NCBI GenBank assembly: GCA_007258455.2
Contig: VDFB02358134.1
Span: 207,660,499-207,724,498, forward strand
Source: Sequoia sempervirens
Taxonomy: Eukaryota; Streptophyta; Pinopsida; Cupressales; Cupressaceae
Direction: 5' to 3'
DNA: 64,000 nt
Part shown: one piece after another, positions 1 through 11,756 of the stretch
Numbering within the stretch: position 1 is the first letter of the stretch
Layout of the letters: the number at the start of each line of letters is the position of its first letter
Translations under genes and position numbers: made by a program
Notes under the pieces: model-generated
Database searches by the model: none
The model's input: only the letters and a program-made list of their open reading frames with translations
Told to the model about the DNA's origin: nothing

Positions 1-2548
1 TTTCAAGCTTCCCCTCCAGCCATTTAGGCATAACAGCCTTCTCTTTAGGTGATTCATGATCACCTTCGCCCCTCTTGGCTAAGGTTTCTATTTTCTTATC
101 TTGTGGGGGCCTTTCTTCCTCCTTAGTAGTATCTCCTCCTTCTTCATTGGAGTCCTAGATGAACACAAGGTGCTTAATATGATTCTTGGAAGATAATTGT
201 TGCCTGGGACTTTCTTTCTTTTCCATTTCCTTCCCCTCCTTTCCTTTGGTTTTCCCAACATTGTGTTTGTGCTCCTTGGGCTGCTCAATTTCGGGGCTCT
301 TGACAATGTGAGCCTCACCCTCAGTCCTATCTTCTTGTTGCTTTCCCTTGCTCAGAGTCAAACTTTCTACCTCTTCTTTAGTACCTTTCAGTTCCCAGGC
401 CAACTCTTCCTCAAGATCATCATCGAAGGTTTGCACAATGACCCTACCACTAGCATCATCCTCTTCATCCTCGCTCTCTAAGGAACCAGTTACTTCCTCC
501 TCGTAGGCCACCTTGTTGATTATGCGGTGTTCATACTCAAGGTTCTCATGGTATTTATCGATCTCCTCTCCTCAAATGGCTTCAAGGCCTCATGCTCTCT
601 TTTCTCCCATTCCTCGGAGATTAACATGTTGGCTTCCATAGATGGTGGCCCTATCACAGGATGTGAAGATTGGCAGTAGTGAGGACCTGCACTAGGTTCA
701 CTTGAAGAGTGGGATCTATAAGGATCTGGGAGAGCTTGGAATGGATATTATGCATATGTTTGGAGAAGGCCTCAGGAAAATCGGAAGCAGGTATTGGTGT
801 CGTTACCATAACTAAAGGGACCAACATGGTCGGTGACATGGCGGTGGAGGAAGAGTCAATGACTATCACAGGTTCAACCTGGGGTGAGGGGGAAAGATGG
901 AAAGAGATGTCAATTGCTGGAGGGGATGTGGCGACCACGACTAGAGAGGTAGAGGGTGAGGCAGTCAAAGAAGGGAGAGCCAAAAGAGGTTTTACTTGAT
1001 TTGTACCCTTTGCTTCTTCCTCTTGGATTGAGGGTTGCTCTGTGGTGCCCCCTATTTGCTTAAGACTCTTGGAGGGTGAGCCTCCTAGATCCTTCCTAAT
1101 ATAAACCTTGGGGTTAGGATATTGCTCTGTTTCTATTTCCTCCTCTTGGATCTGGTAACTGGAGAAGACTTGGATGTCCCGCTCATTGAAGTGGTGGCAG
1201 CAACGTCCTCTATGGCACTTGGCTCACTTTTGAGCCCTTCATATGTCAGGACCACCCCTTGCTATTTTAATTGGGCCACCTGTCCATCCACCCACTCTTT
1301 GGTATGGGCCAATATTTTCTTGGTTATGATATCAAGTTTTTCAACATCTTTTTTGTCCCAATCTATTATTGGTATCAGCAAGTTGGTGATTGCAGGGTAT
1401 CGGGGATCCATTATGGTGCTTTCATCTTCTTCAACATGATCTGGTATGGGATATGGCTACACCTTTCTTATAAAAAATGCAATCATCCACATATAGTGCC
1501 TTTCCGGCACTTACTTATCATCCTGACAATCCACCTAGAAGTCCTTGATGTGGTGTAGATGAGTGAACCCCAGTCCTAGTGCCTTCCTTACAGGCCCATA
1601 TGGGTCCATTCACAGGCGAGCAGTGTGCAGGTGAAAATGATAATATTTCAATTCTTTCTCAGAGTTACCAGTGCACTGGGAAGTTTGTAATTTCTACATG
1701 CCCTAACCAAGGGTCATGGGATAAGAGATCCTTGCTACATGTTTGTCATTGAAGACTGCCTGTATGTGTTGGAGCTGTAGAGAAAGCTCCAATAGGATGA
1801 TACGGTCATTGGGGTATCGAGGCAACTTGTATGGCCTTTTGGTGAAGCCTTGGGCACAAATGTATGTGAACTTTGAATATTAAATGAAGAGGAAGGTGTA
1901 TTGTTTCAAGAATTCTTGAGCACTGTCGGAAACCCTTCTCTCAATGTCCTCAACAATCATTCTAATGATATGGCTAATGAAGGCATCATTTACCCTACAA
2001 TATTCCTTCTTGAAGTTTTGATACTCGAACTAGGGGTATCTGTCATAGGCCTTCAGTCTTCAACCCTTCTCCTCATCGGGTGCCACAAAAAACTCGTTGT
2101 ACTTACTGCGGTGTGCCAAGGAGTAGACGAGATATGAAGTCATGTAGAATTTGGAACTCTTCTTCACATTGACAAACTGCTCATGGAAGTAGTTGCTTAT
2201 TATACCTCCCCAGTAGAATGAGGAATTTGTGGTGATGTCCTCATTCCCATGAAGGATCTATTTGATGAAGTGCACCATCCACTCCTGAAAGAAGGAAACC
2301 ATAGGGAGAGCAATAACCCTACTCATCATTGTGACCAAGTCATGGTAATCTTCATGGAAATCACTATGGAAGAGTTCACGAGGAACCTTCGCAGTGCTGC
2401 ACCATTTTTCTATAAGCCAATGCTTATTTATTAACCTCTTGCAGCCTGTCAGGTTGTCATCCCATGCTGCCTTGCATTCCTCTATGGTAGGTGTTTCCAT
2501 TTCTTGAAAAGTGAGAATATGGAACACATTGGTGAGGTGAAACTTCAA
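1..2548 (-). pseudogene. Degenerate long ORF of element A, family not recognised
   Basis: On the minus strand a protein-like sequence starts at an ATG at 2548 and can be followed, through several frameshifts and in-frame stops, to the window edge. The N-terminal ~95 residues are open (motifs such as PTIEECKAAWDDN and HSDFHEDYHDL). A middle part near 1640-1440 reads KALGLGFTHLHHIKDF, followed by a Ser/Thr/Pro-rich part (about 1000-650) and an acidic, Lys/Glu-rich part (511-155, 118 residues open). Many stops fall where a Gln or Trp codon would fit the reading. I do not recognise the family; it lacks retroviral protease, RT or integrase motifs. It follows a TATA box and an LTR-like segment, so it may be the first or an extra ORF of a retrotransposon whose remainder lies left of the window. 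A broken host gene is less likely. Confidence 0.45.
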
Positions 2549-3545
2549 TCATGAATTCGAGGGCAATTTGGAGGCTTTTTGAAGAATCAAAAACATTGGT
2601 TTTGTGTGTTTCATCGTGTTTTATCAATCACATTTCCTTTTAATCTTTTTTTTCATTTTAATCCTTAAAAATCATGAAAACATTGCTAGGGAGGGTAGAT
2701 GACAAACCACCTCAAACACGCGATGCAGCAAGGTGTGAAATCGACTAATGGTCAACAAGTGACGACAATGGGTGCGAGGACGACGATCAAGGAAGATAGG
2801 GTTCCTTCTGGAAAGCACTTTGACCTCTTTCTGCAACACTGACAAGTGAGAATGATAGGTTTGGGCAAGATATTTATACCCCAACCACCATTAATGGCTT
2901 CATTAAATGCAAGTATGGTGAATAATTGGGTTGGTGAATTTTGAATTTGTGGATGACGGCGGGAGGTCCAGGGACCGGGGTTCGGAAGGACATGAGGTGG
3001 CCGCCACCTTGGAAAATTCTACTTAGAAATCACCGGAGGCAAAGGGGAGTTAGGACCCAGAGGGCGAAAGTCTACCATGAGTTTTCCATCGGGGACGGCA
3101 AAGTCCTCACAGAACTTCAGAATCGGAAGTCCGAAGGTTCGGGCCCAACAGGTTGGAAGGTAGTCAAGAAAATTTACAATTTTCACTGGACAAAGAATAG
3201 GGATCCGAGACCCAGGTCCCAAGAAGGAAAACTCCATCCACAGTTCAGCACGAGGGACAGGACAAGGAAATCCAACAAGGGAAACCCGAAGGGGCAGGCC
3301 CGGTTGGGCCCAAGGCCGCTAGCAAAGGCAAATTGCCAGAGAGACCCCGCAAGGCACCAAAACTTGACAAAATTAAAAGGGAGAAGTATGGTCAACTTAT
3401 CATGAGACTTGGGAGGTGTGTTGACCAAATAGGACACCAAAATATGGCACGCAAAACTAGGCGGCAATAAAAAAATGACCTGGCAGGTTAAAAGAAAAAA
3501 AGGGTCCCTGTTCCGAATGGGGCATGTGTGTTGAGGGCACAACAC
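2549..3545 (-). repeat. Probable 5' LTR and leader of element A
   Basis: This ~1 kb lies between a sharp break at about 3545, where homology of the neighbouring element B LTR stops, and the first ATG of the element A ORF. Read on the minus strand it begins TGTGTTGTGCCCTC, consistent with the TG of an LTR, and carries a TATA box 0.67 kb in. The part near 2950-3400 is comparatively GC-rich for this window. The other LTR would lie outside the window, so the LTR assignment is inference. No primer binding site could be identified before the ATG. Confidence 0.4.
2871..2878 (-). promoter_or_regulatory. TATA box of element A
   Basis: The minus strand reads GGTATAAATATC, a strong plant TATA box. It lies about 320 bp upstream of the ATG at 2548, so transcription would begin near 2845 and give a ~300-nt leader. 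Confidence 0.5.
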
Positions 3546-4104
3546 ATACCTCATCATAGGTCAACATAAAGGGAATTTGAGTAAAATCCTAAAAAAAAAA
3601 TTGAAAAAAATTGAATTTAGGGCTAGGGGGGATTCATTCTCCACCCTTGGCAAATGAGCCCCACCTAGAACCCACAACCAAGTGTCAGAAATAAAGTTGT
3701 GTTTAATGTTGTTTGTCGGGATAGGACCCAAAAATACACTTAATATAAGCATATGAGGGGATAAAGAGATAAAATAAAGCATGAGAAGGTTGTAAATAGT
3801 GAAAATGTGCCTAGAAAATCGTGAAATCTCTTTACAAGAATTTCCAACACTTCAAAAAAGGACTTTTTGATGTGTAAATAGGTGTTTTTTAGGTGAATTT
3901 CATTAAATAGAGTCTAGAAGAATGTAGAAATTTCTTACAACACTTCACAACATCTTCACAAGACGTTGTTCTTTTAGTTTTAACACCAAAATAAGCATGT
4001 TCAAGCCAAGATACATCATTAAATTAAAGCAAAATAGCTCCAACACTATTAAACAAGACCTAAAAGACCATGAAAATGACAAGGGGCCATTTTTCGATGG
4101 CACA
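3545..4104 (-). repeat. 3' LTR of element B, U3 part only
   Basis: This is the 559-bp counterpart of 10726-11285, with no net length difference. It begins TGTGCCATCG immediately after the polypurine tract at 4105-4119. Similarity stops abruptly at about 3545, just before the TATA-containing part present in the other LTR. The break is best explained by insertion of element A. It includes the phrase pairing 'gattcattctccacccttgg' with 'gactcattcaccacccttgg' of the 5' LTR. Confidence 0.75.
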
Positions 4105-4119
4105 TTTAGCCCCCATTTT
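4105..4119 (-). promoter_or_regulatory. Polypurine tract of element B, with a second copy upstream
   Basis: The minus strand reads TAAAATGGGGGCTAAA directly before the TG of the 3' LTR, the standard position and composition of a plus-strand primer. A second G5CT motif lies at about 4229-4235, 121 bp upstream. Element H has the same pair with 120-bp spacing. Confidence 0.7.
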
Positions 4120-6460
4120 AGTGAGATAAACTTTCTTCCTCACACTAAAGTAGCCATGAACATCGAGAAGAGGGTTCGAATGCACTTACATTAGCAAGAT
4201 GGAATACAACAAACAAGGAGGATGATCAAGCCCCCATGATGAAGATCCCATGAAAAACCAAACATAAGAACAAAGGAACACACAAGTGTTGAGAAGAATT
4301 GAGTGAAGCTTTGATCATTAATCCAACTAGTTATGAAAAGAGATCTAGGTTGATTGAAAGGAAAAGAAAAAAAAATGTGTGTACTCACTCTCGGGCCATA
4401 GAACTAGTTGTTTGTGGGGTGAGAAAGCCCAAAAAGAAAAGTAAGATACATATGCTAGTTAGTATGCACTCACAAAACACAAAAGGTGGCTATGGGGAAA
4501 ATTCAAGCCGTTAGTTGGGCTTCCCACTCAACCATGCTAAAGCTATACCCACTCGATAAATTTAACAAGACACCATAAAGCGAAAGGAATGAAAATGTTT
4601 GTTTAAGTTTCATAAGAAAAATAGGATGGCACCATAGGCATGCAAGTTTTGTTATGCAAGGTGGAGAAACAAGTAAGACAACTCCATAGGCATGCAAGTT
4701 GTGTTATGCAAGGTGGCCGAATTAGAATGTTATGTGTAATATTGTTCAAAGGAGTCTTGTTCAGTTTATGTAAGGTCATTCAGTTAGGGAACATTGTGTC
4801 TAATGTCTCCAAGAGAGGACCAATCAAAAAATAGTATATTCACAACTTAGGGGATGCAGTATGTAGCATCAAACCACCAAGAGGAATGCAATATGCCAGG
4901 AAAGATCACACTTATGAAGGAAATCACACCCAATGTCATCCACAAAGTGACAAACGCATCACATAAACGATAAGGCTTCACTAAGAATGCAAATGAAATA
5001 ATGGTAATGTATGCCCCCCAATTTAAATTAATTGCTAAAAATTGTTCTGTGAGCAATTACTTGAAAGTAGAGAAGAAAAGAAAAAATCAAAAAGAAAACA
5101 AGACATGAGAGCCAACCTAGAAAGTTTTATGCCAAGTCATATGTTTTGGAGTTAAGCTACTTCATGTCAAGGAGAAAGGAAAAGAAAAGAAAGAAGGGAG
5201 TTTCCCCCTAGAAAAGAAAGAACACCAAACACATAAGGGATCAATGGATTTGGGGTCAGTACCTTCGTTGCTGCAATGTATTTTTATGAAATAGCTCAAA
5301 ATGGTCATCATTCCCCAAAGCACATAGAACAGGAATAATGACACAATGAGAGTGAAAGTAAAGGAAAAAAAATTTTTGATTTGAGTCAACATGGAAGAGA
5401 CATTGTGGTCTCAAAACTTTGCATCATCCCTAAAAGGAAAAACACAAGTGAAAAGACAAAAAAGAAAAGTGAAAAATCTTTTGGATCAACACGAAGGAGA
5501 CATTGCAATCTTAATGCCTTGCATCATCCCCAAAAGGAAAACACAAGAAAAGAAAAAGAAAAAGAAAAAGAAAAAGAAAAAGAAAAAGAAAAAGAAAAAG
5601 GGGTTTTGGGTCAACATGGAAAAGACATAGGGCATCTCAATTCTTTGCGTCATCCACAAAAAGAAAACACAAAACAAAAGAGAAAAGTATAAGGAATGAC
5701 AAATAAAAGAATAGAGATGCATATAGAAGTGTACAAAGAGAAGGAACCATCAAACACACGATACAGGGGAACACAATACCCACATAAAAAGAAAGAAGAA
5801 AAAGGTAAAAGATAAGCTAGGCAAAGTAAAATCACTCATCTAACAAGTCATCCGCCTTTGAATCATGTTTAGTGCAATGCGAAGGCAATTGACTATCTAA
5901 AGGAGGAATCACAAGTGTTGAACTAGGGGTTGTACCATGTTCTTCACTTGGTAGGGAGGATTTATCGTTTAAGCTCATTGTAGATGAAAATAAAAATTTT
6001 AAATTCTTATGTATTTATTTGTCTATTTTAGTGATCGTCTCATCATCATTATCGTCAAGATTAATAACGACGGGAGTATGAAGGGTGATTTCTAAGCATG
6101 GATGTATCAAAAGTGTTGGTTATTGAATATGCTCATTTTGTTGTGAAGGTGGTATAGGAATTTTGTGTGGTTGCTCAGGAAGGTGATCATCTATTACTTT
6201 TGTCAAGGTTATAGGTTGATTTTCTTTATTTTTTGTAGGCAAGATTGATGAGCAAGGAGACGACGATGGCGTCTTCATTCCCTAGCACCATGGTTCTATG
6301 TAATTTGGTTTTGCAATTGTTGAGGTGTAAGAGCGGATTGAGTTGGTATAGGTTTTTCTTCCTCTAAAAGGGGGAGAATAAACAAAGCCAAAGAAGATGG
6401 ATCAACCACTTTCTCTTTTGCATTATACACGTGTTTAGTTCCAGCAGGCTAAAGAGGGTT
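4120..6460 (-). other. Non-coding 3' region of element B
   Basis: Where pol would be expected there is no recognisable coding sequence. The stretch is A-rich on the plus strand. It contains a duplicated ~30-bp phrase (ATAGGCATGCAAGTT, at 4636 and 4685), a block of ~120-bp tandem repeats (5385-5690) and a G5 motif near 5006. The minus strand between 6460 and 5900 may still hold remnants of a protein tail. Short open frames here show low-complexity composition and I do not call genes. Confidence 0.5.
5385..5690. repeat. Three ~120-bp tandem repeats with an embedded AAAGAA microsatellite
   Basis: Three imperfect units each contain 'GTCAACATGGAAGAGACATT', then a 'TTGCATCATCCC' phrase, then an A-rich tail with AAAGGAAAA. 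They start near 5385, 5487 and 5609. The tail of the second unit has expanded into (GAAAAA)n at about 5545-5600. Such tandem repeats before the 3' LTR are known from plant Ty3/gypsy elements of the Tat/Ogre group. Confidence 0.7.
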
Positions 6461-6699
6461 TGTGTCAAGTTCCCTTTGTCATTTGAACGATAGTGAGGAA
6501 GGTTCTAGAGGAATTTGTTCTAAAGTTGTATTGTTTTGTTGTATGTCTTGCTTAGGTGTAATCATGATTTCATCAAAGACAAGAGGAGTGGAAGTGGGCA
6601 GAGATGTGTTACAAAGAGATAATTTAGCAATCATTTTACCTTTAAAATTTTGATAAGCAATGTTAAAGAGTTCATTTCAAGGAGTGATAGGTTCGATGG

Positions 6700-7160
6700 G
6701 TGTAGGCTAAAATAATTCGAATGAAAAGTTACCTTTGGATGATAAAGGATTAAATCCACTATGGTGTATGGTGACTACCTCATTTCCATGCAGAAAATTT
6801 AAGCACTTGTGAATGACTGATGGGACCGATTTCATTGAACGAAGCCAAGGGAGGCCTAGCTGCAAAGAAAATTGGTCAGATTGTGGAATAATAGAAAATG
6901 TTACCTCCAAAATCTTAGGTCCTATGTGTAAAGGCAGTGCGATCAATCCAATCGTAGGGCATGCAACACCATGATGTGTTTTGATCCATGCACTTGGTGG
7001 ATTATAGTTATCTTGATATAGATCATGTAATACTAGAAATTATTTTGTGATCACATTCTCACCACAAGAGGGATCTATTAATATCCCATTAGTAGGTTTA
7101 TCATAAATTATGCCAACTATGTAGAGAGGACCATCAGGAAGTTCTGTAGTATGTCGTTAG
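6700..7160 (-). pseudogene. Element B protease-like domain (degenerate)
   Basis: The minus strand encodes a degenerate retropepsin C-terminal part. It includes a hydrophobic strand IALPLHIG, a later QLGLPWLRSM corresponding to the family's LLGxPW motif, then a short tail. Upstream, the frame reads through the equivalent of the N-terminal part with at least one stop (near 7041). The catalytic D-S/T-G triad was not located. It follows the gag region directly, as expected for gag-PR. The role would be maturation of the gag polyprotein. Confidence 0.55.
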
Positions 7161-9160
7161 TAGAAAAAGTAATATCAAGAGACTTAGTGGTTTGGCCCTT
7201 ACAAGGGATAATGTCTATTGCACCCACAAGTTCATCCAAAGAATTAACTTGGGTAATAGGAGGAGGTATATCAAGTTGCTCGTTTTGTGTGACAACAATC
7301 ATTACGTCAGGCTTGGAAGATTCACCAACTTTGATGAACAAGGTAGTATGCTTAGGCATAGGGTTGGTGAAAATTTGGAGATTTTGGTTAGGTGGTGCAA
7401 TGGACTTATTGACTTGATCATTAACACCCATAATGGTCATTTCACCTGAATCAATGAGGTATTGAACTAGATGTTTAAGACGCTTGCAATGTTCATTGTC
7501 ATGTCCATTTTGATGATGAAAATGACAATAAGTGTTAGGTTTGAAGGTAGGAGGTAAGGGTTGATTAGGGTCAAGTGATCAAATAGGTGGTAAGGTAACC
7601 ATGCATTTTTTGATGAGTTGGTTCATTGTCTGGTGGAGGGTGTTAGGTAAAGGGGTGAAATGTCTATTTGGATCAACATATTGATAAGGCACAACTTTTT
7701 TAGAGGCGGCCATTGAATTTTGAACTTGTGTAGTTGGTTGTGGTTGGGGTGGAGGTGGATTAAATTGTAAGAAGCCTTGGTTAGGTTTGCAGAAATTTTG
7801 TGTGTTGTTTTGGTGTTGATTGTTATTTTCAATTTTGTCCATTGGGGTAGAAGTGGGTTTTGATTCATGACTTGAAACCGAATTTTGATACTCACATAAG
7901 GTTGTGCACAAATGCATGAATGAAGGAAATTTCATCAGCATAAGCTTATCTTGAAGATTAATTTGAAAATTCTGAATAAACATCTTCTATAGATGTGCAT
8001 TTGGAATTTGAACATCAACTTGAGTGTAGAAGGATTGGTAGCGAGAGATGAAATTGGTTACTTTTTTGCCAGGGTTTTTTCTACATCACATAAGGTCAGC
8101 CATTGTCTTTTTAGGTGTCATGTGCACTTGAAAGTGATTAATGAAAGCTTCCACCAATTCATTAAATAAATAGATGGAATAATTGGGCAAGTTGGAAAAC
8201 AATTCTAAGGTCCTTGGAAATAGTTTTGCTAAAAGTTTATCATTAAGGACAAAGTCACAACACAAGGCAGTAAAAGCATTGACACGGTTGATAGGATCTC
8301 ATCTTTCCTCCATATTTCTCAAATCTTGACATTTCTATCCCTTGTGGCATCGAGGTACGTAATATTTCTAATGATAAAGGGTTGCTACAAACAAGATATG
8401 TGGGTGGAGTGGATTGAGCTTGACTAATGGTGGAAAGTTGGTGTTGCATGGATGAAACAGTGTTAAGGAGTTGTCATAAAGGGATTAGGATAATGGGGTT
8501 GAGGTGGAAGGGAAAATGGTGATGGAGTGTAAGTGATATTAGGGGAAGTGGAAGGAATAGCAAGGGGTGTGAAGGTGGAAGGAGGTTGTGATGCCATAGT
8601 TCAGAAGTAGGAATGGTAGTGGAAATTGAGAATGAAGGAGCTATATAATTAGGTTGATGTAGAGTTGTATGGACTTGTGGATTGGTATAGGTTGGTATGG
8701 AAGCTATAATGTAAGGAGGAGGAACTTGAGATGCTCCTTGGGTGATAGGAATGTTTGTTGATGAAGTGTTAGAAGAGGCATGTTTGTTGTAAATCTCAGC
8801 TATTTTTTTTAACACTTGCAAGCCATCATCACTTTCAACTAAGCAATGAAGGTTCTCAATAGTTTGTACGGCAATGGTGAAAATGTTTTCAAGTGACAAA
8901 TATTGTTGTAAATGTGCACAATCCTCATGAATTTTAATAACCTTTTTCTTGCAAGAGGGATTTGTTTTGATTATCAACACATGCATATGATGGAAAGGGG
9001 AAGACATGGAGGTGGTATTTTCAGGGCCTAATGCACCATTTTCCATACTAGGAGTAGGAGCTTGTGAGATCCCAAGGTCCACAACGAAAGTGCTATCGCG
9101 AGATGCCATGAGTCTAGAACTTCTCACTAGAGTATTATCAATGGGGAACCAAACACTCAT
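7117..9160 (-). pseudogene. gag: Element B gag (broken)
   Basis: The minus-strand frame opens at 9160 with 228 residues, starting MSVWFPIDNTLVRSS. It is Pro/Ser/Thr-rich from about residue 140. Coding then continues in fragments: 8449-8255, 7983-7579 and 7440-7117. A basic-hydrophobic part is followed by a Pro/Gln linker (FNPPPPQPQPTTQ) and then a zinc-knuckle-like segment YCHFHHQNGHDNEHC with LKHLVQYLIDSG behind it. That C-H-H-C form is typical of gag in Tat/Athila-type elements. Gag forms the virus-like particle. Stops near 8470, 8255-7985 and 7577 break it. The start at 9160 is the first Met of the longest segment; an upstream start cannot be excluded. Confidence 0.65.
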
Positions 9161-11285
9161 GCAAGTACCATAGAGGAAGGGTGAATGGAAATGGAAGCTA
9201 ATCTAAGAATGTAAAATTCCAATAACAAAAAATATGCTAACTATAATAGAAGTGAAAATACATAAAATAGAAAGGCAGGAAAAAGCTAGAAATAATGCAA
9301 GATTACTGTCTAAAATGTGCAAAGGGACCGATTCGCCCTAGGTGGTGAATGAGTCCCAGGATGCAATTTTTTTTATGTTTTTCAGAATTTTAAGAATGAT
9401 TTAAATTCTTTTTAGAATGAAAAAATAGGCATAAAATGCAAAATTTCAGTTTTTTTAGTGATGTTGAATGCAAGAATGAAAACTAAATGAATTTTCACTA
9501 ATGCAAAATGAAGGATCCTAAAATGCAATAACAAATCAATGTCCTAATTGAATTTCAATGCAAATGAAAACTAGGATGCAAGTATGGATGCAATCAGAAG
9601 TTTTAAAATGTTCAAAAGTCGAGTTCACCAAAATGTGACATAGATTTTGGGAATCTAAAATGCTTAACTCTCTTCCTAGGGTTTTTCACCTAGAAAGAGA
9701 GAAATTTATGTTCCAAAATACTTATGCACATTCAAAAAGGGATGTATGCAGTATTATGTTATGTGAATGAACTAATATAAGTGCAATTGATTGATTAGAA
9801 TGATCTAGAATGAATGCAAAGGTGTAATTTATGCCATGCTTGAAAACATAGTGTGATATACAAACAACTATGAAATATGAAGAAATAGAAAGAAATATGC
9901 AAAATAGAAGATATAGGGTCAAATCTTAGTGCACCTGGAAGTTGTGTGATCTTTCTGGAGTATCTAGAATGATGATCAAAAAAATTTATTTTTCACAGTG
10001 GAACTCATTTGCCAAGGGTGGTGAATCAATCCTCCTACTGTTGAAAACTTGTCGAGAACTGATTTCTAACAATCAGGAGTTGATTTCTGACAAAATGCAA
10101 ATTTCCAAATTTCAAGTGGAACTCATTTTCCAAGGGTGATGAATCATTCCTCCCCAAGAATTTTGAAAAAGTAAAGGGTCAACACTACTACACCAAATCT
10201 AGTAATGACTGAATGTATGGTTGTTAGTCAATTTAGAAAATGGGCTGAAAGTCACTCAAATTGCTTGAATAGATGATGAATTGATTTGAAGAGCCTAGTT
10301 GACATGAAATCCACTTTTCAACACCTTTAAAACTATTAAATTTGCAAAACAAAGGCTGCAAAGATGCATGCAAAGGGGAGAAATGTTGGTGGGTTAGTGA
10401 ATAGGGGTTTTCCTTGGTCAAACCCCACTTTGGTAATCAAAAACAATAGAAATGAATGAAATTCAAAGGAAATGATAAATGAATAACATGCAAGTATTAC
10501 AAACTTACCAAATACTTGATCTTGTAAATTTGAAGTAATGTTAATGGCTACTCCAAAGTGCTTGAAAGTGCTTGAGTCAATGAAAAATGCTTAATTGCTT
10601 GAACGACTTAAGAGATTGAATGCTTGAATGTGTAGATATGGTTGGAGATTACTTGAATGACTTAGGAGATGTAAAATGAGGTTAAAATCACTTATTTATA
10701 CAAATCTTGTGCCTTACTATCCATTCATACCTCATCACAAGCCAACATGAAGTGAATTTGAGTAAAATCCTAAAAGAAATTTTGAAAAATTTTGAATTTA
10801 GGGCCAAGGGGGACTCATTCACCACCCTTGGAAAATTAGTCCCACCTAGGACCCACAAGCAAGTGTCAGAAATAAAGTTGTGTTTAATATTGTTTGTCAG
10901 GATAGGACCCAAAAATACACTTAATATAAGCATATGAGAGCATAAAGAGATAAAATAAAGCATGAGAAGGGTATAAATAGTGAAAATGTGCCTAGAAAAG
11001 CATGAAATCTTGTTACAAGAATTTAAAACACTTCAAAATAGGAATTTTTGATGTGTAGAAAGGTGATTTTTAGGTGAATTACATTAAATAAAGTCTAGAA
11101 GAATGTAGAAATGTCTTACAACACTTCACAACATCTTCACGAAACATTGTTCTTTGAGTTTTAGCACCAAAATAAGCATGTTCAAGCCAAGATATATCAT
11201 AAAATTAAAGCAACATAGCTCCAACACTATGAAACAAGACCTAAAAGGCCATGAAAATGACAATGGTCCATTTTTCGATGGCACA
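9161..11285 (-). repeat. 5' LTR and leader of element B
   Basis: The right 559 bp (10726-11285) is the U3 shared with 3545-4104. The remaining LTR and leader cannot be separated because the 3' LTR is truncated. The region carries several variants of 'GGGACTCATTCACCACCCTTGG' (near 9330-9360, 10000-10030, 10115-10145, 10810-10840). It shares phrases with the LTR of element H (55140-55200 against 10380-10450, both with a 'TTTGGTAAT' motif). No clear primer site was found. Confidence 0.6.
10693..10700 (-). promoter_or_regulatory. TATA box in the element B 5' LTR
   Basis: The minus strand reads TATAAATAAGTG about 585 bp after the LTR start, placing the U3/R boundary near 10665. The copy in the 3' LTR is missing because that LTR is cut at 3545. 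Confidence 0.5.
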
Positions 11286-11306
11286 ATTCTATAAAAGTCT
11301 CACCTT

Positions 11307-11690
11307 CTTCATGATTGCATTTGTTCTTATCTCCATCATGCTAAAAGTTTATTTCATACATGTAGAACTCATTATCTTACAATCCACATAATTCACAAAG
11401 TTTTATGAACATGTATAAAATTCTTGTCCATTTCATGATCACATTTGTTTATATCTCCATCATGCTAAAATTTAAGTTTTTACATACATGACTCATTATC
11501 TTACAATCTAGAGAATGCAAGAAGTGTTAAGAACAAAATTTTGTAAGAGTATTGTTGTTACTTGCCTCTCTTTTTCATAATTATATTCATTCACACCTCC
11601 ATGTTAAATTTCATTTTTGATATTCATAACTAAATCTTACATAGTCCATATATAGTTAATCTTTCTTGACACCTACTGATAGATGCATGA
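11307..11690. repeat. Three ~130-bp tandem repeats
   Basis: Units start near 11308, 11434 and 11573. Each has 'TTCATGATCACATTTG', then 'TATCTCCATCATGCTAAA', then 'ACTCATTATCTTACAATC'. The third is the most diverged. They occupy the gap between element B and the 355-bp array; no gene is seen here. Confidence 0.65.
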
Positions 11691-11756
11691 ATTTACAAGT
11701 TCCAAAATTTAGTTTTATGGAATATGAGTAGATTTATCAATGGAATGTGAGGAAAA

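Larger units (their letters stand above)
3545..11285 (-). mobile_element. Element B: gag-protease-only Ty3/gypsy (Tat-like) retrotransposon
   Basis: Two direct copies of a 559-bp block, 3545-4104 and 10726-11285, bracket a minus-strand element. Both begin TGTGCCATCG on the minus strand. The order on that strand is U3 and rest of the 5' LTR, gag, protease, then ~2.5 kb without coding, a polypurine tract and the U3 of the 3' LTR. RT, RNase H and integrase are absent, so it needed proteins from another element. The gag Zn-knuckle style (C-H-H-C followed by LKHLVQYLIDSG) and the polypurine tract match element H at the right of the window, which is Tat-lineage. Element A interrupts the 3' LTR at about 3545. 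No TSD can be tested because the left end is off-window. Confidence 0.75.

Noticed and set aside
1122..1558. Plus-strand frames opposite the element A ORF
   Set aside because: Shadow frames; coding-like composition and family-type wording are on the minus strand.
5381..5722. Lys/Glu-rich and Phe-rich open frames on both strands
   Set aside because: Products of the GAAAAA microsatellite; mirror-image low-complexity frames.
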